Part shown: positions 1-9,647 of the stretch, piece after piece
How the letters are laid out: every line of letters starts with the position of its first letter
Position numbering within the stretch: the stretch's first letter is position 1
Assembly (NCBI GenBank): GCA_026075535.2
Contig: AP026540.1
Span: 62,001-126,000, forward strand
Length of the DNA: 64,000 nucleotides
Direction of reading: 5' to 3'
From: Tricholoma matsutake
Taxonomy: Eukaryota > Basidiomycota > Agaricomycetes > Agaricales > Tricholomataceae
The notes under the pieces: generated by a model
Told to the model about the DNA's origin: nothing
Databases searched by the model: none
Seen by the model: only the letters and a program-made list of their open reading frames with translations
Made by a program: the position numbers and the translations under genes

Positions 1-573
1 ATGCGACATGCGGATCGTACTCGAGCACGCGCTCCAGAGTACAAAGTTGGTGACTTGGTATGGCTAAGTACCAAGGACCTGAATATTCCACGACCTTCAA
101 GGAAACTTACGGAAAAACAAGTTGGCCCATATGTGATCTCTAAAGTGATCTTGCCTAATGCAGTAGTGCTAAAATTACCCCGATCATTCAAGATTGATCC
201 CGAGATTAATGTATCCCGCCTACGCCCTTACTGCCCACCCACTATTCCTGGCCAACAAACTACTCCGCAACCTCTGATAATAGTAGAAGGTGCTCCAGAA
301 TACATAGTTGAAGAAATTCTAGACTCACATCTTCGATGGAACAAATTGGAGTTTTTAATAAAGTGGAAAAACTATACCGACGAAAATAATTCATGGGAAC
401 CCGAAGAGAATTGTAAGCGAGCATGTAACGCGATCGCCCAATTCTTTAAACATAATCCGAATGCTCCGCGTCGCATTGCGAGAATGGTGTATGAGGGGAT
501 GAAATTCCGGCCTTACCAAAATTTCACAGAGGGGACAGACATGATATTTTCTCACCTGGAAGTCGAGGCATAA
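1..573 (+). CDS. Ty3/gypsy chromovirus polyprotein, C-terminal part (integrase C-terminus and chromodomain)
   Basis: This is the last 190 codons of an LTR-retrotransposon Pol protein; the start lies outside the window. Residues about 15-75 match the integrase C-terminal fold that holds the element to DNA, with the motif YKVGDLVWLS, then GPY and SRLRPY. Residues about 100-155 form a chromodomain: it opens with EYIVEEILDS, continues with FLIKWKNY, then SWEPEENC. In chromoviruses this domain tethers the integration complex to histone marks. The frame is open to TAA at 571-573 and is directly followed by a purine-rich tract and an LTR, the normal order at the 3' end of a gypsy element. The reported first ATG is internal. 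I see no break in this part. Confidence 0.9.
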   Translation: MRHADRTRARAPEYKVGDLVWLSTKDLNIPRPSRKLTEKQVGPYVISKVILPNAVVLKLPRSFKIDPEINVSRLRPYCPPTIPGQQTTPQPLIIVEGAPEYIVEEILDSHLRWNKLEFLIKWKNYTDENNSWEPEENCKRACNAIAQFFKHNPNAPRRIARMVYEGMKFRPYQNFTEGTDMIFSHLEVEA

Positions 574-584
574 AAGGGGGGTAA
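571..584 (+). promoter_or_regulatory. Polypurine tract of the gypsy element
   Basis: The run TAAAAGGGGGGTAA lies directly between the stop codon of Pol and the first base of the LTR. A purine tract in this place primes plus-strand DNA synthesis during reverse transcription. Confidence 0.7.
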
Positions 585-985
585 TGTTAGAAAACCACCC
601 CATTACCTAATAAAATTTCATTTTATGTTATTATGTCGAATTACACTACATGACGCCAAATGATGCTACACTTTGATAGCATGAGAATTTTATTTCGCAC
701 GCATCAATATGTACATGCATGTATGAATGCATCAGTAACAACAATGTACAATATATGTAACATAGTATATAAACCCTAAATACACGCCTAGGGGACCCCA
801 GTTGTGTTCTCTTAGGTATTCCACCTACGCTTTTGGTGTGAAAGGCCTTTGTCAACAAACTCACCTATTAATAACCCCTCGCATCAAAACCATCAATTCC
901 CCCATCACAAGCATGGATCCCGCCCCCTTCTTGTAGAGAGAATCCGCACGGTCTTAGCTAGCAGATAGTGGGTGTCGCCCTAACA
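585..985 (+). repeat. 3' LTR of the gypsy element
   Basis: The LTR begins TGTTAG right after the polypurine tract. The first good partner for that terminus is CTAACA ending at 985, preceded by GTGGGTGTCGCC, giving a 401-bp repeat with 6-bp inverted ends. A TATA-like box (AGTATATAAACC) lies near 763-774, suiting an LTR promoter. The 5' LTR is outside the window, so the end at 985 rests on the inverted termini alone and not on comparison of two copies. Confidence 0.65.
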
Positions 986-2100
986 GACATCATGGGTGCA
1001 GTTGCAGTGGGTTTGGACATCTTGTAATAGAAGTCATCGATTTCATCAGATAGGAAGTGAGTGGTTGTTCAAAGTCTTCGTCATTGAGGTAATGTCCTCT
1101 TTGTCTTTCAGTCAATCTGTAGAACCAACATTGTGCTGGGGTCAAGTAACAGACTAGTCTTCCATTGTATCAGTACCAAGATGAACCTGGCTGTGGTTCT
1201 GCTTCTCTTGGGGGTCAGACTGGGGTTTGTCTAGACCCAGGTCATTGTGGGGTGTTTTCGAGATGTATTGCCTACACCTAGGCAGGTGGGCTAGCAGATA
1301 GTTTAGATCTTATGTTAAGGGCGAAGCCTCAACCACTTGATCTAGTCGATGTCATTCAACAAGGTGCATCCTCGATGAGTCATTCAGCACTAGTTTTTAC
1401 TCGGAGCATCCAATGTAAAGTAGATGGTGCACTCTAGCATGCCTTCTGCATAGAGTCATCGATGTTCATGCACTAAGGTGCTTCCTTAGTGGTTTTGAAT
1501 AAGTTCACATACTAAGGGGCTTCCTTAGTAGTTTCAAGTAAGCTTGTGAGTTCACAGGTTGATGCTGTAGATTGCCTAGATCTAAACTAAGGACATCCCT
1601 ACTACAAGTCACAGTACTTATACTAGAAGGGAGGTCCTTATCGTCCAATCGGAAAGGTAGATGCATATCAAGTAAGAATAGAAACAATAGTCCCCATGCC
1701 TCGCATGAGGCATCCAATGTCATGGAGTGCTGTGGCGCAGCATGTCGATCATGGGAGTCCGACATCACAGACCCAATGTCAAGGGGGTTGCTGTATCACA
1801 GCATGTGTGGGAGGGGGTTCAGGTGCATGGAGTCATCATGCATCAAGGGTGCCTTCCATGGGAAGGGGATCGAATGCATGTTGTCAGCATGCATTGTGGG
1901 TGTGTCTGGTGTCAAGGGCATGCCTCAGGCATGAGTCAGGGAGTACCTCCTGTCTGGAGGGGATTGTTGGGCGCGTTGGGTTGGTCGGGTTCCATGAGTT
2001 ACAAGGAAAATTGTAACATGCCACCGAGAATGCTCATGTAAATACAAGATCAGATCCTACCATTACCACTCCCATGTTGGCGCCTGTGCCTGGCCCCAGT
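986..2100. other. No gene recognised
   Basis: Unique-looking non-coding sequence with short imperfect repeats such as AAGGTGCTTCCTTAG and AAGGGGCTTCCTTAG around 1480-1530. Overlapping open frames on both strands near 1500-2040 have no conserved motif, and the plus-strand ones overlap each other in three frames, which argues against coding. Confidence 0.6.
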
Positions 2101-2980
2101 GTCAGTGCAAATGTTACACCCAGTGTTGAACACAAGGTGTTGGCTCCAATGTTGGAAACTCAACTATACTGCCAACTCCATCACCACCTATCGTAACCAC
2201 TCCCATGCCCATTACCAAGCCTGCACAAGCCATGATGCCATGAGTGCCCACAAATGATGGCAATGTGAGCCCAAATGATGGCAACCCATCATTTGGCTCT
2301 ATGGTATACTTTTTTTTGTTCATTTCTTCTCTTTATAAGCTAACTAATTATAATCTTTTGTTGTTAGAATCTATGCTACTGGAAATGACAGGCACAACAA
2401 CCCAACAACCCCATGACCCATCCCAGTCTCATGAGCAACTGCTTGTGGGTTGGATCACGGGTGGGACGATGGTGACACCCCTCAACAGCTGTGGGACCTG
2501 CAGCCGATGCCAGCACCATCAGCAACAGTGAACACCATCAGCACCAGCACCAACACCAGCACTGCCAACACAGGACAGGATGACGACAGGAATGAGGGGG
2601 AGACAATGATGCCCATGGCACTGGACTCCTCCACTACAAGCAACTGCTCATAGAGAGGAAGGCTGGTGCATACAGGTGATGACAGGGAGGGGGAGGAATG
2701 GGAATGGGGGGATGAGAGCCCAGCACCCAACACCCACTGCTGTGAGCATTTGCTCACAGGGGGAGATTGGGTGCTATTGGCCATGTCACCACCCCCTATC
2801 TCCAACAATGAGGATCGACAATGGTGACAGCACCCCCCCACTGCAAGCAACTGCTCACAGGTTGGATACAGGGTGCTGAGGAGGCAACGTGATGGGGGAC
2901 TGACTTGTGGCATGATCCAACAAGGAACCAGGTAAGGAGGGGGCTACCATGACAGGGCGCCTGCCTTCTGTGTGTGGCCA
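2101..2980. other. Low-complexity segment with CAACTGCTCA-type repeats
   Basis: The sequence is rich in CAC, ACC and CCA triplets and repeats variants of GAGCAACTGCTNNTGGGTTGG at about 2430, 2635, 2745 and 2850. Short open frames exist on both strands but none shows a recognisable domain. The style (Thr/Pro/Ser-rich pieces broken by T-rich intron-like gaps) resembles the 5' half of the gene at 21.5 kb, so it may be a worn copy of such a gene. That link is an inference. Confidence 0.35.
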
Positions 2981-3211
2981 TTTATTTCATTTTTTCTTTC
3001 TTTTGTAGTTATTTTTGTCATAGTACAAAGGAGTATGAAGGAATATATATATACTACACACTATAACAAGTTCAAAGACTATGAGGAGATACTATGAAAA
3101 TAATTTCACTAAGTCCTTTGAGGGGCAGTTTGAATATGCCAAGCCCTTGCCAGCACTGCCAAGGACCATGCAAAATGTATTTTTGCTTCATTTTGGTTAT
3201 TTTTGCTTTCC

Positions 3212-3350
3212 GGGGTGTTCACAGTAGCCATTTTTCATTTCATTTTTCAGATCTTTCTGATCATTCTTCTGCCAAACACATGAAAATGAGCTAAAAATGA
3301 AGCCGAAAATGACCTGAAAATGGCCCAAAAATGTTTACTGTGAACAACCC
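3212..3350. mobile_element. MITE-like element with 15-bp terminal inverted repeats
   Basis: The left end GGGGTGTTCACAGTA (3212-3226) is nearly the reverse complement of the right end TACTGTGAACAACCC (3336-3350), with one mismatch. The 139-bp interior has no coding potential and is itself partly palindromic (CATTTTTCATTT on the left, AAAATGNCCNGAAAATG on the right), as in fold-back MITEs. I could not define a target-site duplication. Confidence 0.55.
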
Positions 3351-3595
3351 TAATAATTCTCAATTTGGATATCAAGATATGTTTATAATATTACTTCTGC
3401 AACTATTGTGAAGACATTGAAAAAAGAATGAAACATATACTTTGAAAATATCATGATACTTTATGTCTATAAGTTCACAATAATATGGCATCAAATATTG
3501 TATGAAAATATTTTGATATCTTTGGCTCAGTAATATTTAAGAAATATTTTGATTTTGATTGGAATACTTTTTATATATTTTTAGGATAGATTGAG

Positions 3596-4550
3596 CAAGG
3601 GGGTGTCAGAAAAAAAATTAAGGATACTGGGTCAAAAAAAAATTTAAACCATCAAGTGAGGAACTAACTAACCCAATGTGGGAATTATTTCCTAATAAGA
3701 TAATTCAGCTTACAAGTCATTGACCACTGACAGAAAAACTGTTTGCATCTTGCATTGCAACTGCTTTCACAACAACTTTATAGCTTAGCTTTGGGTGAAA
3801 GAAATGTAGGTAAATTATCCCAGACTGTGTTTGTAAAATAATAATATTAATTCACTTTTGGCTGTGTCACATGCAAAATTCTGAACCATTTCTTGAAATC
3901 CATCTATAGCAAGTTAAAAGCTAGCTCAGATTCACACTGAATAGAAATAAACATCATGATTCATTTGGACAATTTCTTCACCAAAAGAAATGCCAAGTGT
4001 AGTGTGAAAGTCAGAAATCATAGTAAACATAACTGTGGCAGGTATGAAGCTGGTACTATAGTCCCTTCCACAACACATTTCAAGCCTCATTTTTGGTGGC
4101 TAAAATGACAGGGTATGGTGTTACACATTTACAAGATTCTTGCTTGTATATGACTTAAAATATTATCATTGTTCTACTTCTTCACAGTACAATCCCCTAG
4201 AAAACATGTAAATTAATATGTTTACCTGATAATCATCTTCTGAGATCATTTATCTATGAGTCCTTCACCCAACAGTAAGCCAGAAAGTTATTGTAGAAGC
4301 AATAAAATGAGCAGCAATGCTTTCCAAGATTATACTTGTTCATGCTTATACATCAAGGGCCAGCCTTATTCAGTAGATATTGTGTTAGAATAGTACAGTA
4401 TCTGCCCTGTTACATGTCTCTGTGTTTTAGGGAAAGTTACCAATGCCCCTCCAGCACAAAATTACATTACCTAAATTTTTTTTTAATGGCTTGAGAGCTA
4501 GACTAACTAACCATCCCTATATGGTAATTTGACCATGTGACACCCCCTTG
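3596..4550. mobile_element. Non-autonomous DNA element with 13-bp terminal inverted repeats
   Basis: CAAGGGGGTGTCA at 3596-3608 is the exact reverse complement of TGACACCCCCTTG at 4538-4550. The motif ACTAACTAACC also occurs just inside both ends in the same orientation. The 955-bp interior is AT-rich and holds no long open frame, so this looks like a deletion derivative of a cut-and-paste transposon. No target-site duplication was clear at the borders, so superfamily assignment is not possible by eye. Confidence 0.6.
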
Positions 4551-4929
4551 ACTTTGAGCAGAAATATCTTGATGTGCATCCAGTGTACAGTCGAGATAGC
4601 GGTTGATTCAAACGTCGTACACGCCTCGCTATCGATGGTTGATCAGTTGGGCATCTCGACCCCATGACCCGTTACCATGCTTTTGGCATTTTCGTACCCA
4701 CGTCTCCAAAATATTCATTACTTAGCATCAACGGTATCATAAATCAACTGCACTAGTTCAGAAGTCAACAAGATGGTTTATTAGCCCTACGAAGAACCCA
4801 ATCATCAAATTACATGTACCGTTCATGATTTGCCTTGGACTGACCCACTACCCGATAGAACACCGTGGTAACGCTCTCTGGTGCCAAACATATCCAAAGC
4901 AAACACAGGCTAAAAAAAAACCAGCACGA

Positions 4930-5232
4930 ATGCAAATGGGGCTCTCCATCCCAATCCCTCAAGAAATCATCGACTCCATAATAAACGAACTATCTGCAGA
5001 TATCAAAACTCTGAAGGCCTGCACATTGGTTTCCCATTCACTCCATATTGTCAGCCGAAAACTCATATTCTCCTCCATTCAACTCGAAAAATCCTCTGTA
5101 TCGCGGAAACTGCTGGAGGTCCTCAAGTCCCAGCCCGATCTCGCATTCATCGTACAAGAGCTTTACATCAATTGCGGCCGACTTTATGGCACGGCCTGGT
5201 TTGCCAAGGACAAGTCGCTTCAGTTACAATGA
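4930..5232 (+). pseudogene. F-box protein, N-terminal fragment
   Basis: About 100 codons with a classic Agaricomycete F-box start: IPQEIIDSIINELS, then LKACTLVSHS and SRKLIFSSI. F-box domains bind Skp1 and recruit substrates to SCF ubiquitin ligases. The frame stops at 5230-5232 just after QELYINC, where intact relatives go on for several hundred residues of leucine-rich repeats. The missing half appears, on the opposite strand, immediately downstream (5502-6468). I start at ATG 4930; ATG 4936 would also serve. Confidence 0.65.
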
Positions 5233-5501
5233 CGAATTCACTGGGCACGATCAAGGGGAGGCCAGCGTTAGGAGCTCAGGAGGATTGGTGGTGATTGATG
5301 AGACGAAACCGAAACGCACATGACTTGACCGGAATTTCGTGTGTAGGACACAAATTTAAAACGGAATAACAATTGCTGCATTGTAAAATAGCGGAAGAAA
5401 GATAGTGAGAACAAGTCTATGACATTTGAGTTGGAGAACACTTGTAGCTGATCGATAATTGTATGTCTGGAAAAAAGGCAAGCAAAACAATCGAATCACT
5501 A

Positions 5502-6468
5502 TCATATACAATTCCTTGAGTAAATGTCATCCCAGAGTTCACCACAGGGTCCAACGCTGGTTAACAAGAGCACTCCGTTTTGGGGCTCTGGGAGTCGAAG
5601 CTGCACCTGGTCTTTGAATTGTTGGGACGCATCGGGAGGGTGGACGCCATCAAAGCCAACAAAGATATGGATTTTCTGCAGATGGGGACTAGAGAAAACG
5701 TTTGCCAGTTTGCGCCATTCCAGGCAGGTCAACACAGATGTCACAGCCACCTTCCAACTTTTATATTGATGCGTATCGATAGCAATCGATAGCTCCTTTG
5801 CGTGCAATGCTTCCCTGGCCACATGGGTGTTCAGGAGGCAAAAGAGGGAGCTCAGTTCCTGATTGAAGGAACCTTTGAGTTCTCCACAATCTAACCCCAA
5901 CGTAAAATTCAAATATTCCAGCTTTCGCATTGCGTCTAAACGAATAACCGATTCGGGGTTCGTACCTACTGTACAATCAGGATAGGGATTCACAAGAGGT
6001 CATTGTGATGAGCCTACCATGCATGCGCGCAAGATATTGCCATTGAACAGATCTAATGGATGTTGCTGAGGAACGGATTACTTCTTGCGCAACAAGCAAC
6101 ATATCACGGGTGGTTAATTCAATGATAAGGTGCTTCAATGTCGCAATGGCAACAAAATCGAAAACCGCCATCGACAGCGGTTGGAGACGTGGTCCTAGAT
6201 ATGGAATGCAGAGGGTGTCCAAATGGAGAACAATCGGCAAAGAACTCTCCATAAGCTGTCCGTGAGCTTCAGTGTCAAGGTCGGGGAAAGATATAGAGAG
6301 TTGTCGCAGGTGGGTGAAGTGCTGGATTAGCGAGACAGGAAGTCGCGAGATACCGTGAATGCCTAGTTCAATGAGATCTGGCGCACAAATGCATTCGATC
6401 AGAGCAGTTCGTAGTTCCATTGAAAGTCCCATCCAAGGGACATCCTTCAAAGAATACAGGTTCAACAT
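5502..6468 (-). pseudogene. F-box/LRR protein, C-terminal leucine-rich part
   Basis: Two adjoining minus-strand frames (6468-5977 and 5993-5502) together give about 320 codons with irregular leucine-rich repeats: LRTALIECICAPDLIELGI, LIQHFTHLRQLSISF, then KLEYLNFTL and LRLPEPQNG near the end. This is the usual layout of the second half of Agaricomycete F-box proteins, which read a layered LRR surface for substrate binding. It has no F-box of its own; the frame change near 5980-5995 could be an intron or a frameshift. Its upstream neighbour on the same strand is the Hsp70 relic, which ends only 52 bp away at 6520. Confidence 0.55.
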
Positions 6469-6519
6469 TTTTAGGCGGTGGCTTTCCGAAAAACCATTGG
6501 TTGGACATTCAAGGAAAAG

Positions 6520-8520
6520 TTACAGCTCGTCAGTGATCCTGGCAGAATCGTCACCATGGGGACCCGAGACCCTGCCTGCATCCAACAAGTAAAGCTTGTC
6601 CGTGATGGCGTTCATCACAACTTGCACCTCTGTTAAGAGCTATTAGCTACAGGCACTGGTCAAAGTCGACTATATCAGACACATACCAGCCAGTTTCCCC
6701 TCACTGTCTAAGGAGTTACGAGCCCTGATGTGTTCGTTGCGCTGGAGTTCGTCCTATAAAACTGTCAGCGTGACATCCCTCAACAGAAAAGGGTTTGAAA
6801 GCCTGACATCTCGGCAAACCTCTCCGCCTCTGCAAGTATGTGGTCAATCTCTTTCCAAACGAGGCGCTTGTTTTCATTGGTGATCCTTAGGTTCTCTGAT
6901 TTTCCGCTGAGAGCCACATGAGATGGCAATCCCGGTAACATTGAGGGGTGTAGGAGATGACCCACGTTCCCTCATCAGTAGCGGTAACTTTCAGAATGCC
7001 ATCTGCATTGATTTCGAAGGTAATCTCAATCTCCGGAGCTCCACGAGGGGCAAGGGAAACCCCAGAAAGCTCGAATGTTCCAAGGAGGTTATCATACTTT
7101 GTCAATGGTCATTCACCCTCAAAGACCTGGATTGACACTGCATGCTGGTTGTCAGCGGCGGTCGAGACACTGTTATGAAATGTCAGTTAGCCCTCAAAGC
7201 GTACAACAATGAAACATGCATCTGGCTTCTCTTGGTGGGTATTACAGTGTTGTGTGGGATCAATTTAGCAAAGACACCGCCAGCCGTCTCGACACCGAGG
7301 GTGAGTGGGGAGACATCAAGTATACAGCCGTAATTTGTCCCATCACCAGAGAGGATTCCTCCCTGGATAGCGGCACCATAGACAACAGCTTCATCGGCGT
7401 TCATCACCTTGGAAGGCTCCTTACCAACAAAAACTCCGTGAGTAATTCCTGGACCTTGGGAATAGACGCGGAACCTCCGACAACGATGATCTATCCAAAG
7501 ATGAAAGTCAGTAATTGGGCCACCGGAGGCTCGATCGACAAACCTCATCAACATCCCCCTTCTCGACGTTGGCATCCCTTAAGACCTGCTGGACAGACTT
7601 CATCGTCTCGGCAAATAGATCCATGTTAAGCTCCTCAAATTTGGCACGGGTGAGAGTCTGCGAGAAGTTGTTTCCGTCCCCGAAGCTGTCTATTTCAATC
7701 TAGGTACTTTGCTGAGTATACAGAGTACGCTTCGCCTTCTCGACCTCCTGTTTGAGTTTGCCAAGGGCCCTCCGGTTCTTGCTGACATCGGTACCAGTCT
7801 TCTTGTTGTACACCTTGATCAGATACTCTATAACTCTTTTGTTGAAATCATCTCCACCAAGGTGGGTGTTTCCAGCGGTGGCGAGAACCTCGAATACACC
7901 ATCCTCGACAGATAGCAAAGCAACATGAAAGGTCCCACCTCCAAGGTCGTATATAAGAATCCTAGAATCGCCGTCCTTTTTATTCAAACGGTAAGCGATG
8001 GCAGCGGCGACAGGTTCGTTGATGACACGCAAAACCTGAAGACCGGCGATGGCGCTGGCATCCTTGACCGCTTACCGTTGCGCGTCATTTAATTCTAAGC
8101 AAATGGTCGTTACGATGCGTAAAAAATAGGAGGATAAGCACTTACACACGGGCACGGTGATGACCGCATGAGTTATTTTATGGCCGAGGTACACCTCCGC
8201 AGTCTCCTTCATTCGTCTTAGGATCATGCCACTGATTTCTTCTGCCGTCTAACGGTGGAAGGTTGGGTTAAAGGCGTCAAGAACACAACAAAACGTACAA
8301 AGTATCGCGCCGTCCCCGTTTGTTCAACAGTGATGGCAGGTTTACCGCGTTTCTCCGAGACCTTGAACGGCCAACGCTTGATATCGTGTTGTAGTTCTGG
8401 ATCTGCAGTGTTGCGACCGATGAGATGTTTCACATCGAAAACTGTGTTCTCGGGATTGTCATAGTAAATGTTTTTAGCATCGTCACCAATACAGAACAGG
8501 TCCAGGCACGCCCACAGAAA
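6520..8520 (-). pseudogene. ER-type Hsp70 chaperone (BiP/Kar2-like) relic
   Basis: Minus-strand pieces in Hsp70 order: [11 protein letters not shown] and [12 protein letters not shown] (8430-8350), [10 protein letters not shown] (8200), the nucleotide-binding core [18 protein letters not shown] and [13 protein letters not shown] (8030-7800), [14 protein letters not shown] (7650), [19 protein letters not shown] (7430), then the substrate-binding part [15 protein letters not shown] (7290), NQHAVSIQVFEGE and [10 protein letters not shown] (7150-7040), and lid pieces up to ITDEL followed by TAA at 6520-6522. A terminal TDEL is an ER-retention signal of the HDEL class, so this copy derives from the luminal chaperone. 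Several introns seem present. The first roughly 90 residues (phosphate-1 loop) are not found, TGA follows FEGE, and the usual GGGTFDV reads GGGTFHV. Non-functional, with good confidence. Confidence 0.85.
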
Positions 8521-9640
8521 CTATATTAGGAAGTGTGCCTGATTACGTAGTTAGTTAAACTGGTAGGGAAGGGTTAGGGGTTATCTGCGTATACATTGGC
8601 AATGTGTGAGATAGCTTTTCAAGTACTTGATCCATCAAACAAAACCGCAAATTTTGGGGTCATGACAAGTTGATGAAAGCTTTCGAGCCGAGCCGGGCCC
8701 TGCACATCACTATCGACGACAGCCAATGTGAGGGTGTGAGCCACTAAACACAGAAACCATTTGAGTTCATACCTCTTGAATTAGTTGGGCTCGATGAATC
8801 ATCGCATGTGTGTAGTTAGTTCCACCGAGTACGAACATCCTTGACCTGTATTCAGCCTTCAAAATTATATTGTTTCCTATCTTAACGTGTTTCTAAAGAT
8901 CCATTAGTGCAGATACCCTAAGAATCATGAGGCGGAAGTACATGCCTTACCCTTAGGAACAAATAGTCGCGATAACAGCATCACTATCCTGGTTTATGTC
9001 TTTTTCACTTGGCTAGTAGAGCGAAAATGAAAGATCAATAATCAATCAGATATATTGGATGTATGGTAATGGTACAGAGAGGCATATTATTCCAGATGGT
9101 AAAGCATGAGGAGAGAAGAGAACTCTATGGACGTCTTGCCCAACGAGAATAGTGACCGACATCATCTCCCGCCGCACCCGGTGTTGCAGATCTTCGTAGA
9201 TCAGCTGTCACCTATGTATCTTACCGCTTCACTCTGGTGGTAGAGTGAGAAGGACATAGAGATAGGACCTGAAGAGACTTATAAAGGCGAAACTGGGAGA
9301 TTGACTGACATTCCAGGTCACTCAATTGTCCTACACTCACTTCGCTTCACTCTGCTCACTTGATTGCCCGATGCAAAATTTATCTGCAATATCAATTATC
9401 AATCATAAGATAGTATATAGAAAAGATTCTCGGTTTCGTATCAGCCTACAATCACAATGTTATAAACTAGGCTATATTTGATTCCCAACGAGAAGTCCCT
9501 CCCTCCAGGGTGGGGCAGGGCCATGAAGGACATCGCTATGCTCAACCCAGTGGTAACAAACAATCCTCGCCCCCGTTCCAAAAAGGCTTCATCCGCCGCA
9601 CCACTTTCAGTGTTTGCACATCTTTTCGCTGGTGCTCTCC
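8521..9640. other. No gene recognised
   Basis: About 1.1 kb without a convincing open frame or repeat. I looked for the missing N-terminal exon of the Hsp70 gene (a GIDLGTT-like motif) on the minus strand here and did not find it. Confidence 0.5.
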
Positions 9641-9647
9641 GAGGAAG

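Noticed and set aside
1505..2041. Overlapping frames of 85-120 codons on both strands
   Set aside because: Three phases overlap without any motif or splice pattern; likely chance.
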